Assembly: GCA_903921725.1 (NCBI GenBank)
Contig: CAIXRA010000072.1
Location: 62,001-126,000, forward strand
Length of the DNA: 64,000 bases
Source of the DNA: an uncultured Lentisphaerota bacterium
GTDB lineage: Bacteria; Verrucomicrobiota; Lentisphaeria; Oligosphaerales; CAITYL01
Direction: 5' to 3'
Shown: positions 49,703 to 59,025 of the stretch, one piece after another
Layout of the letters: each line of letters begins with the position of its first letter
How positions within the stretch are numbered: the first letter of the stretch is position 1
Notes under the pieces: generated by a model
The model's database searches: none
What the model saw: only the letters and a program-made list of their open reading frames with translations
Told to the model about the DNA's origin: nothing
Position numbers and translations under genes: made by a program

Positions 49703-51625
49703 TTATTCCTGCACATGGAAGATTTCGCGCCAGCGCAGATAGTTGACCCACCGCCAAACCCGCCACGAGAATGGCCGCTGGCCCCGGCGGATGCCGGCCC
49801 ATTCCACGCGGGCCTGCGCCAAATCCAAAATCCGTGAGGGGGGAGCCCGCTTGAGGGTGTCCTCCACCCAGTCGCCCAATTCCGAAAGCCACAGTTTTTC
49901 CGGCGTGGCGAACCCGATCTTGTCCCGGCGGTCAAGAATCGGCTGCGGAACAAGGCCGCGCATGGCATGGCGAAAGACCGCCTTGGTCATGCCGGAGGCG
50001 TCGACGAGGTATTCTTCCGGCAGCGAGAGGCAGAATTCCGCCATCTCCCGTGTGCAGAAGGGGACGCGGCTCTCCACGGAATAGCTCATGGAATTGCGGT
50101 CGCCGTACCGCAGAAGATTGGGCAGGCTGTCACGGGTTGCCTCATTGGCCAGGACCTGGCGCAGCTTGTCACGGCACCCCCAAAGCGGCGTCCGCTCCAG
50201 GCGGATGCCGACCTGGCGTTCCCGTAATTCGTGCTTTTTGAGCCAGCCCGGGTAGGCGGATTCGCCAACCAGACCGGCGATGAATTGGATCAAAAAATCC
50301 GGGGTGAAATGTTGCCCCAAATGCAGGGCCAGCTTCCTCGGGTTTCGTCCCGGCCATTGTTTCTGGCAGCGCAGGAACCGCCAGGCGGCCAACGGCCGCA
50401 GATGCAGAAGCAGTGAAAGTATCCGCTCGGCCGGATAGCCGGAATAGCCGCCAAGCAGCTCATCGGCGCCCTGCCCTTCAAGAGTGACGACAACCCCCTC
50501 CTGGCGCACCCGGCGGAAGACGCAATGCTGGGCAAAGATGGAGGTGCTGGCAAAGGGCTCCCCCTGGCGCTGGATGACGGCATCCAGATTCTGGACCAAG
50601 TCCCCGGCTTCGAGCTTGATCTTGCTGGGAATGGCCTTGATCTCCCGCGTGACCAAATCGATCCACGGCTCCTCGGAAAGCTCGGTTCCGGCCGCGACGA
50701 AGGAGAAGGTCCGGATCGGCAGATCCGGCTCAAGCCTGCGCATGGCGCAGGCGATCGCGGAGGAGTCGATCCCCCCGGAAAGCGCGACGCCCAGGGGGAC
50801 GTCGCTGCGGAGGTGAAGCCGGACGCTCTCGAGAAAGAGTTCACGCAGGCGGTCGGACGCATCGGAGAAGCTCAGCTCCTGGCGCCGGGAAAGATCGATC
50901 CGCCAGTAGCGGTTTTTTTGCAGGATCCGCCCGCTCCGGGCGTCAATCTCGATCCAGTGGGCGGGAGGAAGCGATTCAATTCCGTCCAGAAGGGTTTCGG
51001 CGCCAATCCCAACCGAGCCGAACCTCAGGTAGTCATAGGCGGATTGCCAGTGAAGACGGCGGGGGACGCACGGAAACTCCAGCAGGGCCGGCAGTTCGGA
51101 GGCAAAACAGAACCCGGCGGGGCCCTGGTGAAAAAAGAACGGTTTGATGCCAAAAAAATCCCGCGCGCAAAAGACCGTTCCCCGATCCCGGTCGTAGATG
51201 GCAAACGCGAACATGCCGGTAAACCGCAGCAGGCACTCACGCCCCCACATTGCATAGGCTTGGAGCAGAACTTCGGTGTCGCTCGAGGAGTGGAAGGCAA
51301 CCCCGAGCTTTTCCAGTTCGGCGCGCAGTTCAAGATAATTATAGATTTCCCCGTTGTAGGCTAGCCAATAGCGCCCATCGTCCGTACCCATGGGCTGATG
51401 GGCGGCTAGGGAAAGGTCGATGACGGAGAGCCGGGTCTGCCCGAGCAGAACATTTCCGCCACCCATGGCAGGAGTATTCCCGCTTGGCCGGGACGCCATC
51501 AAGACAACGTGCCCCTGATCGTTGGGCCCGCGAAGGGACAGCGCACGGCAGAGATTATCGGCAACGCCCGCCATGGTGGCTGCGTCCTGACGATCCGGAT
51601 GTATCCAACCAAAAACACCACACAT
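49703..51625 (-). CDS. asnB: Second asparagine synthase-like amidotransferase
   Basis: 640 residues: catalytic Cys2 (MCGVFGWIHP), the SVIDLSLAAHQPM and YNGEIYNYLELRAEL glutaminase strands, PP-loop SGGIDSS (283-289) and GQGADELLGGYSGY. It is clearly diverged from the paralogue at 46582, so it is not a recent duplicate. With UDP-ManNAc3NAcA genes in the same operon, a glycan uronic-acid amidotransferase role is plausible. It is 12 bp upstream of the GT4 gene. Confidence 0.92.
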   Translation of the reverse strand: MCGVFGWIHPDRQDAATMAGVADNLCRALSLRGPNDQGHVVLMASRPSGNTPAMGGGNVLLGQTRLSVIDLSLAAHQPMGTDDGRYWLAYNGEIYNYLELRAELEKLGVAFHSSSDTEVLLQAYAMWGRECLLRFTGMFAFAIYDRDRGTVFCARDFFGIKPFFFHQGPAGFCFASELPALLEFPCVPRRLHWQSAYDYLRFGSVGIGAETLLDGIESLPPAHWIEIDARSGRILQKNRYWRIDLSRRQELSFSDASDRLRELFLESVRLHLRSDVPLGVALSGGIDSSAIACAMRRLEPDLPIRTFSFVAAGTELSEEPWIDLVTREIKAIPSKIKLEAGDLVQNLDAVIQRQGEPFASTSIFAQHCVFRRVRQEGVVVTLEGQGADELLGGYSGYPAERILSLLLHLRPLAAWRFLRCQKQWPGRNPRKLALHLGQHFTPDFLIQFIAGLVGESAYPGWLKKHELRERQVGIRLERTPLWGCRDKLRQVLANEATRDSLPNLLRYGDRNSMSYSVESRVPFCTREMAEFCLSLPEEYLVDASGMTKAVFRHAMRGLVPQPILDRRDKIGFATPEKLWLSELGDWVEDTLKRAPPSRILDLAQARVEWAGIRRGQRPFSWRVWRWVNYLRWREIFHVQE

Positions 51626-51654
51626 CGAAATATCTTTCTATGAATTTCTTCCGC

Positions 51655-52560
51655 TTACGTTTTCGGAGAGCCGCTTGGTCGAAAAAGGCGCTTGCCAAGA
51701 TACGCAAATCCCGAACGAAGCTTAAGCGCAAACTCAACGGCCAAGACTATGGCAAATACGGGAAGCGACGGCAATACCATATGCCAGCCAAGGACTGCGG
51801 CAATCCGTTTGGCATAGAGGAAATGAACGTTGATCCGGCGGATGAAATGTTTGAGCAGGGCATTGAAAAGGTTTTTCCCACGGATCGAGACATAATTCTT
51901 TTCCGTGTAGCAATGGTTGATGAATTGAACCGAGGAATCTGGGGACAGGAGAACGCGCCCGGCCAAGACGACATCCATCAGGAAGACATAGGATACGTCA
52001 GCCACCATTTCCTGGTTGGGCCACCAAAACCGGCAAAATCGCAGCCTCTGCAGAATATGGGTCCGATGCAATCCATAGAAAAAGGCGTCATCGGACCACC
52101 AGGCAAATTTCATGGCGCGAACCCACGCGGATTTCTGGGGGAGCTGGGTTGTCGGCATGAGCTCCCGATCCGATTCATTGTGCATCTTCACCCAGTTTCC
52201 GGCCGCACAGGCCGCATCCGGATTGGCCTCGAGAAGCCCCACCAGAGACGAGACAAAGTTCGGGCTGATCTCGTCATCGTCCGCAAGCCACATAATGTAG
52301 GGGCTGTTGGCGCGATCTAGCATATAGAGCAGGTTACTGGCTGCGCCAATATTGGTGGCGTGGCACACATAGCGAATCCCCTTGATCCGGTGGCGGAAAG
52401 CCGCGACAACGGCCGCATTCTCCGGGCCCTGGCTGCAGTTGTCGGCGACCGTCACCTCTAGGTTTGGATAATCTTGGGTTGCTATGCATTCGAGAGCCCG
52501 CCGGAGAAGCGTCGGGCGGTTGTAGGTCGGGATTCCAATAGTGACCAGCGGCAAGTCCAT
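51655..52560 (-). CDS. Glycosyltransferase family 2
   Basis: A 301-residue GT-A enzyme. Seen: PLVTIGIPTYNRPTLLRRAL, VTVADNCSQ, NIGAASNLLYML and the metal site IMWLADDDEI, followed by a variable acceptor domain and a C-terminal amphipathic/hydrophobic segment near 270. It lies 3 bp after the Wzx flippase gene. Confidence 0.9.
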   Translation of the reverse strand: MDLPLVTIGIPTYNRPTLLRRALECIATQDYPNLEVTVADNCSQGPENAAVVAAFRHRIKGIRYVCHATNIGAASNLLYMLDRANSPYIMWLADDDEISPNFVSSLVGLLEANPDAACAAGNWVKMHNESDRELMPTTQLPQKSAWVRAMKFAWWSDDAFFYGLHRTHILQRLRFCRFWWPNQEMVADVSYVFLMDVVLAGRVLLSPDSSVQFINHCYTEKNYVSIRGKNLFNALLKHFIRRINVHFLYAKRIAAVLGWHMVLPSLPVFAIVLAVEFALKLRSGFAYLGKRLFRPSGSPKT

Positions 52561-52563
52561 GCG

Positions 52564-54063
52564 TCATCCCAGCAAGAAGGTGAGTTTGGCACGGATTTCT
52601 AGGCGAACCTGCCTGGCAGCCAGAGCCGCGGCAGCCAGAGTGGCAAACGCTGCAGAGATCAGGTAGATGAACATCGGCCCCCGTGTTGGCTGGTGGGGGA
52701 AAATCAGCCTAAGGGTGGCCGCGGTAGCCGCAGCGGTGAATAGGGGGATGAAAAGATCCTTGATATACCAGTCGGCCATGGCATTTTTCAACAATCTTCT
52801 ATGCATGAAAACAGGAATGACCACCAGATAGGTCAGGTTGACCAATCCCCATGTAACAGCAGCGCCGACAGCTTGGAATTCTCGAGCGAAAAAATAGAGG
52901 ACCGGCACAAAAACAATCACCATGATGGAGTTGATCTTGATTCCCAGCCCGGTCCAACCGGCGGCCATCTGCAAGGAATATGGAGTGCTTATGAGATTAT
53001 TGAGAATCATGCCGATGCTCAATATCCATAGGATGGGATAGACTCTTTCGGCCAATTCGCCGTTGCCAGTCCAAAGAATCAAAACCCATTCGCCAAAGAG
53101 AATCAGGATCAGGCCGGCGCTACCGATCAGCACGGCCGTCAACTGGCTGGCCTTGTGATAGGTCAACGCCAGAAGGGGTTCATTTTTCTCCTGACAAAGA
53201 GTGGTCAACTTGGGAAAAATAGCTTGATGAAGGGGGAAGGAAAGCCGGCCGATGGCGCCAGCCAGCGAAAAGGCCAAGGCGTAATAGCCAAAGTCTTTGA
53301 GGCTCAAGAGTCGAGAAAGAATCAGTTTGTCAGCCTGGCTAAGGATAAAGCCCAGCAGCGTCAGCGTCAGGGTCCCGGCGGCAAACCCCCACACGTTCTT
53401 CAGAGCAAGCGGGGAAAACCGCGCACGGGCGGGCGCCGAAGGCAGGACATGATACACGCTCAGCGCCAGCACGCCGACGGAAACAATCGATAAGAGGCCT
53501 TGCCAAAGAAAGAACGCCTGGATGGTGGGGGAAAACCAGATCAGGATGCCGACCGCGCCAAGCCCCTGCAGGGTGGAAAGAACAATGGTAAGTCCGTTGA
53601 GGAAGACCTGCCGCTGCAACCCCATGAGGCTGCTGCGGTAGATGTTTTCCAAAAAATTCATGACGGCTATGACGCCCATGATGGTCAAGGATTGGGCGAC
53701 AACCACGGAATTGATCTTGTCATCCCGGAGCCAATGTGCCGCCAGCCAGTCCGACGATCCCCAGATGCCAAGGCAGACGAACAGGGCGATGGCTCCGCCG
53801 AGAATTTCCACGCTTCGCAAAAGGTCACGAATGGACTGGGGGGTATGCCCGCCGCCAATAAAACGGGCCATCTCCCGGTTCAAGGCGGGTGAAAGCCCAA
53901 GATCAAGGAAAAAAAGCCAGGCCTGCAGGAGTGTAAAAATCCCTATCAGCCCATACGACTCTACGCCAAGATATCTAACATAAAGAGGCACAAAGGCCAG
54001 GTTCATCAGGGCAACCCAGCCTTGGCCGAAAAAGTTGGAGAGAAGATTGCGCTTCGTGGCCAT
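52564..54063 (-). CDS. wzx: Wzx-type oligosaccharide flippase
   Basis: 499 residues with about twelve to fourteen helices of the MOP superfamily. Seen: NLLSNFFGQGWVALMNLAFVP-type start (first helix about 8-28), the VRYLGVESYGLIGIFTLLQ segment typical of Wzx, and alternating helices to the end. It moves lipid-linked repeat units across the inner membrane. Base composition is visibly lower in GC than genes before 33 kb, consistent with an exchanged polysaccharide cassette. Confidence 0.92.
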   Translation of the reverse strand: MATKRNLLSNFFGQGWVALMNLAFVPLYVRYLGVESYGLIGIFTLLQAWLFFLDLGLSPALNREMARFIGGGHTPQSIRDLLRSVEILGGAIALFVCLGIWGSSDWLAAHWLRDDKINSVVVAQSLTIMGVIAVMNFLENIYRSSLMGLQRQVFLNGLTIVLSTLQGLGAVGILIWFSPTIQAFFLWQGLLSIVSVGVLALSVYHVLPSAPARARFSPLALKNVWGFAAGTLTLTLLGFILSQADKLILSRLLSLKDFGYYALAFSLAGAIGRLSFPLHQAIFPKLTTLCQEKNEPLLALTYHKASQLTAVLIGSAGLILILFGEWVLILWTGNGELAERVYPILWILSIGMILNNLISTPYSLQMAAGWTGLGIKINSIMVIVFVPVLYFFAREFQAVGAAVTWGLVNLTYLVVIPVFMHRRLLKNAMADWYIKDLFIPLFTAAATAATLRLIFPHQPTRGPMFIYLISAAFATLAAAALAARQVRLEIRAKLTFLLG

Positions 54064-54065
54064 GC

Positions 54066-54818
54066 TTATGTGCGGATCCGTTTCAAATAGCCGTCCGGCG
54101 CAACCGTGATCAACAATTTGTGCTCGATGCTCTTGTCGATTTCAAATTCGGGATGGCTCTTCAGGTATTGCCAAACCGCCGTCTTGGGGTTGTTGCCCGG
54201 ACCCCACGGCCGGTCGGCGAACATTTCAGCCGGCATGTCTTCGATGAGAGTGTCGAAGACGACGCAATAACTGCCCGGGGAGGTCAGCGTCGCGTACGCT
54301 TCGAGTTCGGCAAGCACATGTTCGTGGGTGTGGTTGCTGTCCAGAAAAATCAGCACGCTCTTTTTTCCTGCCGTCCTGGCCCTGACCTGAGCGACGATTT
54401 CGGGGTCGATGCTGGAGCCTTGGATCATCGAAATCCGCCGACTCAGTGGATGCGCTTCGATTGCCGTGCGGTTGTGAAGGCGGATGTCGATGTCGATTCC
54501 CAAAACCTCGGCGTTTGGGGCACCGCCACAGGCGGCGTTCAGCTCCAGCATGGAGGCAGAGAAAATCAGCGAGCCGCCGTGGGCAATCCCGGTCTCGATG
54601 ATCAAGTCTGGCTGGATTGACCAGATCAATTCCTGCATCGCCAACATGTCCTGGGGATACTGGATGACCGGGCGGCCAAGCCAGGAAAAGTTGTAGGTGT
54701 AGCCGTGGCGGTTGGTCTCCCTGGACCATATCCGGGAAAGAGCCTGGACGTCGGCATCGCGGCCGAGCGCGGCGACATTTCCCGCCACCTTTTCCTTGAA
54801 CTGCTCGTGTGGGTTCAT
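54066..54818 (-). CDS. CmcI/cephalosporin-hydroxylase family protein
   Basis: A 250-residue Rossmann-fold protein of the CmcI family, now often regarded as SAM-dependent methyltransferases of sugars. Seen: NFSWLGRPVIQYPQDM, LIIETGIAHGGSLIFSAS (motif I), VLGIDIDIRLHN, and FLDSNHTHEHVLAEL with acidic/His metal ligands. The ATG at 54818 gives the family start MNPHEQFKEKV. It lies 2 bp upstream of wzx. Confidence 0.85.
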   Translation of the reverse strand: MNPHEQFKEKVAGNVAALGRDADVQALSRIWSRETNRHGYTYNFSWLGRPVIQYPQDMLAMQELIWSIQPDLIIETGIAHGGSLIFSASMLELNAACGGAPNAEVLGIDIDIRLHNRTAIEAHPLSRRISMIQGSSIDPEIVAQVRARTAGKKSVLIFLDSNHTHEHVLAELEAYATLTSPGSYCVVFDTLIEDMPAEMFADRPWGPGNNPKTAVWQYLKSHPEFEIDKSIEHKLLITVAPDGYLKRIRT

Positions 54819-54853
54819 TGCAGGAATCCTTGCTGGGGTTGCGGCGGAATGTC

Positions 54854-55639
54854 TCAGCGGCTGATGCAGGCGTAGATGATATTGCAGTCTTCCGGGTGCT
54901 GCCTGCCCAATTCGTAGGAGGCCCGGCAGAACTCGGCCTTCCAGTCTTTCCGGGGACCGCCGACGCGCCCCCAGCCGAACCCGCCCTCCTCCCAAAGACC
55001 GTTTTTTAGGAACCAGTCCATTTGCGCCGTGGAAAGGATTTTATAAAACACGCCCCCGGTGGCGCGGATCTTGAGGCCGGCCTTGCCGACATCCTCGCAA
55101 AGGCTCTCCATCGTGTAGGATCGACGATGTCCGGCGACCTGGATGTCGAACGGCGAGAGCTCGGTGCATTCGGTCAGGGTCCCCATCAGGACCGCCAGCC
55201 GGCGGTTGATGGCCATGGCGTTGGGCACGTGGACCAGAAGGACTCCGTCGTCGCTCAGAAAGCTGGCGGCTTTTTGGAGCACCTGAACCGGATCAACCAC
55301 ATGCTCCAGAATATTGATCAGCGTCACGGTGCCAAAGCGTTCGTTGAGTTCAATCTCCTCGATGAGCCCCTCATGCAATTCGACGTTGGGGAGCAGCTTC
55401 CGGGCCAGGGCCAGGTGCTTGCTGCTGGCCTCGACGCCGACCACGCGCTGGAAGTGAGGGGCCAGAAGTGCCGTCAGCGTGCCGTCGCCGCAAGGCATGT
55501 CCAGAAGGCTGGTGCCGCGGGCATGCTCGATGCAGGCCAAGGCCTGATAATGGGCGACAACCGTGTTGTAGTCGCTATAAATCTGCGACCGTGCCCAAGG
55601 AAAGGATTCCTGTAGTTCTTTTTCCGTGTGCTCATTCAT
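54854..55639 (-). CDS. Class I SAM-dependent methyltransferase
   Basis: A 261-residue enzyme. Motif I is LLDMPCGDGTLTALL (about 45-60), then VVGVEASSKHLALA, GTVTLINILEHVVDP and DDGVLLVHVPNAMA. The ATG at 55639 overlaps the end of the phosphatase-dehydrogenase fusion gene by 8 bp. Acceptor unknown. Confidence 0.88.
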   Translation of the reverse strand: MNEHTEKELQESFPWARSQIYSDYNTVVAHYQALACIEHARGTSLLDMPCGDGTLTALLAPHFQRVVGVEASSKHLALARKLLPNVELHEGLIEEIELNERFGTVTLINILEHVVDPVQVLQKAASFLSDDGVLLVHVPNAMAINRRLAVLMGTLTECTELSPFDIQVAGHRRSYTMESLCEDVGKAGLKIRATGGVFYKILSTAQMDWFLKNGLWEEGGFGWGRVGGPRKDWKAEFCRASYELGRQHPEDCNIIYACISR

Positions 55640-56885
55640 GGATGGGGGCCTTTGGGTTGGGTGAGTGCTTTGTGACGAGGCGCCGGAGTCCGGCTTCAAG
55701 GGGAATTGTCGGGCTCCAGTCGAGCCGGGCTCGGGCCTGCCGAATATCCATGGCGATATTGGCGGCGGCAGCCTCAATCCGGGAGGATTCGAGCGGAACC
55801 CGCCGGCCGAGGATTTCCTGGAGCAATTCCGCGATCCGCGGCGTGGAGGTGAGCACTCCCGTACCAAGGTTGAGGTTCCCTCGGAAACCGTTTTTCAGGA
55901 CGGCGGCAAGAGCCTCGACCAAGTCATCGACATGCAGAAGGTCCAGCGCAGGATCGCCATTGTTGTAACGATGGGTGCGGATTGTCTCGCCGCGGCGGAT
56001 CTTGTCGAGAAAATTGAAAATGAACTTGGGTCTGTCCCCCGCGCCGCCGTAAACCGGGCTGGAGCGGAGAAGGGCACATTCAAGACCCGAAGTCCGGCGC
56101 CGATGCTCAATCATGGCTTCGGCCAGGAATTTGGTCTCGCCGTAGGGTCCGCGCGGCAGCGCCGGCAGCGATTCGTCGGCCAAGAGACAACCCCGGTATC
56201 CGGAATAGACCTCCCAGCAGGAAAGATAGACCAGGGGAATACCCCGGGTGACGCAGACATCGAGGAGGTTGCTCAGCATGGTCAGCGACTTGCCTAGGGC
56301 CGTGTTGGAGGTATAGACCCGCGGATTGGCCAGATGGACGACCCCTTCCAGGGAATTTTCCCCCACGGTCAGGTCAATGGCCGTGCCGCCCTTTTCCAGG
56401 TCCAGTTCCGACCGGGAAGGTGCCAGCAGAAAAAAGTCCCGCGCAAGACGCTGCCGGGCGGCTTGGCCGATGAACCCGGCCCCGCCGGTCAGAAGCAGAC
56501 GGCATGGCGCGCGGGAGGCGCGAGGGAGGCTTTGGGGTTCGAGGGCGGCGCGAACCGCGGCAAGGGGCTCGAGCTTGATCTCGTCTTCCTGAGTGATCGC
56601 CTGGACCCGGCGCACCGCCGCTTCAAAAGGGATTCCCTCAAGGAGCGCGAGAATGCCGGCGGCCAACGAGTTGCTGCGGGAGATTCCGTAGTCACAGCAG
56701 ACCACGACCCGTTCCCCCGCCGCGACGAGGCTCCGGCCCTGCTCGATTTTTGCACGCACGATTTCAGTGGAATTGCCGGCCTTGTCCACCAGATCCCTGA
56801 CATCGAGGATGGTAATTCCGGGCAGATCGGCAACGGCCAAGGCCGGCCCCGTCCCCAAACGGGGCGTGATCCAGCGGATGCTCAT
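55632..56885 (-). CDS. Fusion of CX5R phosphatase-like domain and SDR sugar epimerase/dehydratase
   Basis: 417 residues with two domains. Residues about 1-115 look like a dual-specificity/tyrosine phosphatase: VVVCCDYGISRSNSLAA carries the C64-x5-R70 P-loop, with an aspartate-rich segment (LDVRDLVDKA, 28-37) where the general acid is usually found. Residues about 128-417 form an extended SDR: LTGGAGFIG (132-140), VVHLAN, LSCWEVYSG, YGETK (YxxxK catalytic) and LLHVDDL. The reading frame is continuous with no frameshift, and both ends overlap neighbours (ATGA with the ATP-grasp gene). The SDR probably reduces, epimerises or dehydrates an NDP-sugar. What the phosphatase half acts on is unknown. 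Confidence 0.8.
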   Translation of the reverse strand: MSIRWITPRLGTGPALAVADLPGITILDVRDLVDKAGNSTEIVRAKIEQGRSLVAAGERVVVCCDYGISRSNSLAAGILALLEGIPFEAAVRRVQAITQEDEIKLEPLAAVRAALEPQSLPRASRAPCRLLLTGGAGFIGQAARQRLARDFFLLAPSRSELDLEKGGTAIDLTVGENSLEGVVHLANPRVYTSNTALGKSLTMLSNLLDVCVTRGIPLVYLSCWEVYSGYRGCLLADESLPALPRGPYGETKFLAEAMIEHRRRTSGLECALLRSSPVYGGAGDRPKFIFNFLDKIRRGETIRTHRYNNGDPALDLLHVDDLVEALAAVLKNGFRGNLNLGTGVLTSTPRIAELLQEILGRRVPLESSRIEAAAANIAMDIRQARARLDWSPTIPLEAGLRRLVTKHSPNPKAPIHE

Positions 56886-57910
56886 TTCATGCCTCCGTCG
56901 GGGACAACGGTTTCGGTGAGGCTGCGCAGGTACCAGCCGGGCTTCACGGGACCGGCGGCCAGCCGCTCTCCGCTCATGAGGAACCGCAGGAAAACGTCAA
57001 TTTCGTTGAATCCGGCCAGCGCCCGCAGGTAGGTCGAGGCGGAGAACCGCGGGTTGATCTCGAAGGGGAGCAGGCGCCCGTTGCGGACCCGCCCCTGGAC
57101 GTTGATCGGGCCGCGGCTGCCGATGGCCAGCGCCACCGCCTCGGCTTGGCGGCAGAGCTCGGGAAAGGCGTCGATCCTGCCCTGCGAATACCCGCTGGAA
57201 ATCAGGCCGCCCCGCCCCCGGTAGGCGACGGAGAGCTTGGCGTCGAGCGCCCGGCGCAGGGCGATTGAACCGGCCACGGAGCCGTCCGGCAGCGAGAGCA
57301 CGCCGATGGTAAACTCCCCTTCCTCCGCCCCAATGTATTCCTGGGCCAGGGGGGTGCTGCCGTTGCGGCGGATGAACTCGGCGTAGAGCAATGCCTCCTC
57401 GATGCTGACCGCATAGAAGACCGAGGCGCTGCCGCCCGTACCGGTAGCAGGCTTGACGATGCAGGGCATTCCAATCTCCCGGAGATCCTCCGCTCCGGCC
57501 AGCACGCGGGTCCGCGGGATTTCAATCCCCGCTTGGGCCAGCTTTCGAAAGGTGCTCTCCTTGTCAGAAAAGGCGGCGATCAGACCGGGGGCATTTCCGA
57601 CCAGGCATACCCCCTCTTTCTGGAGAGCGTCAGATGCATGCCCCAGCAGAATCATGGGTTGCTCACCACCGGGGATCAGCCACCGGGCCTCCGCCTGGCG
57701 GCAGGCATGGATAACCTGGGCGACATAGTCCTCCCGCCCGATGCGGTAGGTTTCGTGGAAGATGGAATCATAGAGACCATAGGCGCTGGGAGAGATATCG
57801 CAGCCAAAAATCCGGTAGCCTCCGGCCAGGCGCAGGCATTTGCCGATTTCCGTCCCCAGCGAGGCGCCACCGATCCCGGCGACCATTACGTTGACCGGCG
57901 GCCTGTTCAT
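56882..57910 (-). CDS. ATP-grasp ligase
   Basis: A 342-residue ATP-grasp enzyme. Seen: VMVAGIGGASLGTEIGKCL (N-terminal Rossmann-like domain), PCIVKPATGTGGSASVF (ATP-binding), LAQEYIGAEEGEFTIG, GPINVQGRVRNGRLLPFEINPRFSAST (Mg-binding ExN). It resembles the carbamoyl-phosphate-synthase-large-chain-like members of polysaccharide loci that ligate a carboxylate to an amine. The substrate is unknown. Overlaps both neighbours by 4 bp. Confidence 0.85.
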   Translation of the reverse strand: MNRPPVNVMVAGIGGASLGTEIGKCLRLAGGYRIFGCDISPSAYGLYDSIFHETYRIGREDYVAQVIHACRQAEARWLIPGGEQPMILLGHASDALQKEGVCLVGNAPGLIAAFSDKESTFRKLAQAGIEIPRTRVLAGAEDLREIGMPCIVKPATGTGGSASVFYAVSIEEALLYAEFIRRNGSTPLAQEYIGAEEGEFTIGVLSLPDGSVAGSIALRRALDAKLSVAYRGRGGLISSGYSQGRIDAFPELCRQAEAVALAIGSRGPINVQGRVRNGRLLPFEINPRFSASTYLRALAGFNEIDVFLRFLMSGERLAAGPVKPGWYLRSLTETVVPDGGMK

Positions 57911-59025
57911 CGGTCCGTCCTCCCCAACAGGGATTGGATGGTCCCGACGATCCGCTCGAGATCCGCCTCGCACAGGTCATGGTAGCTGGGCAGGTTGATT
58001 GCCCTTGAGGGAATGTCCCATGCATGGCGGTTGCGCGGCTCCTCCTCAAACATCGGCAGGCTGGAGAGGGGGTGGAAAAAGACCCGCGCGTCGGCGTTTT
58101 CGGCCTTGAACGCTTCCATGAGCCGTTCCCGGGTTATGCCGGTTTCCGGGGCGAAGACCACGGTGGGCATCCAGGCGCCGTTGACGGTGCCGGGGGGCTC
58201 CGGGTTCAGGCTGAGGCCAGGAAGCCGCCCCAAGTGTTCGCGGTAGTAGGCCAGGATTTCGCGCTTGCGCCCGATGAGTTCCTCTATCCGTTCCATCTGC
58301 GCGCACCCCAAAGCAGCCTGGATGTTGCTCATCTTGTATTTGAACCCCACAAGCTCCGGCCAGAACTGCTTGGTCTGCCCGCGGGCCCGCCCATGGTTGG
58401 ACAGGGTCAGGACCCGCTCGTAAAGGTCGGTGTCGTTGGTGACGAACATCCCCCCCTCGCCGGTTGTCAGGGTCTTGGTCCCATGAAACGAGAAACTGCC
58501 GAAACGGCCCAGCGAACCGGCCGCCTGGCCGTGCCAGCGGGATCCGATGGCCTCGGCTGCGTCTTCGATGACGGGCAGGTTGTGCCTGCGTCCAATCTCC
58601 AGAAGGCGGTCCATCTGGCAGAGGTTGCCGTAAAGGTGGACCGCAATGATCGCCCGGGTCCGCGGCGTGATCGCCCGCTCGGCCAGTTCCGGGTCGATGC
58701 ACCAGGAGTCGGGAAGGATGTCCACAAAGACCGGCTTGGCGCCAAGATATGTGATTGGAGCCGCCGAGGCGATCCAGTTTGTGTCGGCCATGATCACCTC
58801 GTCGCCGGGGCCGATTCCCAATGCGGCCAGCCCCATGTGCAGGGCGCCGGTGCAGCTGGAGGTCGCAATGGCATGACGGACCCCGAGATGATCTTTGAAC
58901 TGGTTTTCGAAGCGCTCGATGAATTCGTAGCAGCGCGGACCCCAGCCGTTGCGGGCGGCATCGGTGACCAGCCGCACATCATTCTCCGTGATCGACGGTT
59001 TGGTATAGAAAATGCGCGGCTTCAT
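57907..59025 (-). CDS. DegT/DnrJ/EryC1/StrS sugar aminotransferase
   Basis: 372-residue PLP enzyme that transaminates 3- or 4-keto NDP-sugars. Seen: SSCTGALHMGLAALGIGPGDEV, DTNWIASAAPI, VHLYGNLCQMD, EDAAEAIGS and the PLP Lys184 in SFHGTKTLTTGEGG. The pattern is closest to perosamine-synthase-like members. It lies between the C-methyltransferase and ATP-grasp genes with 4-bp overlaps on both sides. Confidence 0.93.
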   Translation of the reverse strand: MKPRIFYTKPSITENDVRLVTDAARNGWGPRCYEFIERFENQFKDHLGVRHAIATSSCTGALHMGLAALGIGPGDEVIMADTNWIASAAPITYLGAKPVFVDILPDSWCIDPELAERAITPRTRAIIAVHLYGNLCQMDRLLEIGRRHNLPVIEDAAEAIGSRWHGQAAGSLGRFGSFSFHGTKTLTTGEGGMFVTNDTDLYERVLTLSNHGRARGQTKQFWPELVGFKYKMSNIQAALGCAQMERIEELIGRKREILAYYREHLGRLPGLSLNPEPPGTVNGAWMPTVVFAPETGITRERLMEAFKAENADARVFFHPLSSLPMFEEEPRNRHAWDIPSRAINLPSYHDLCEADLERIVGTIQSLLGRTDR

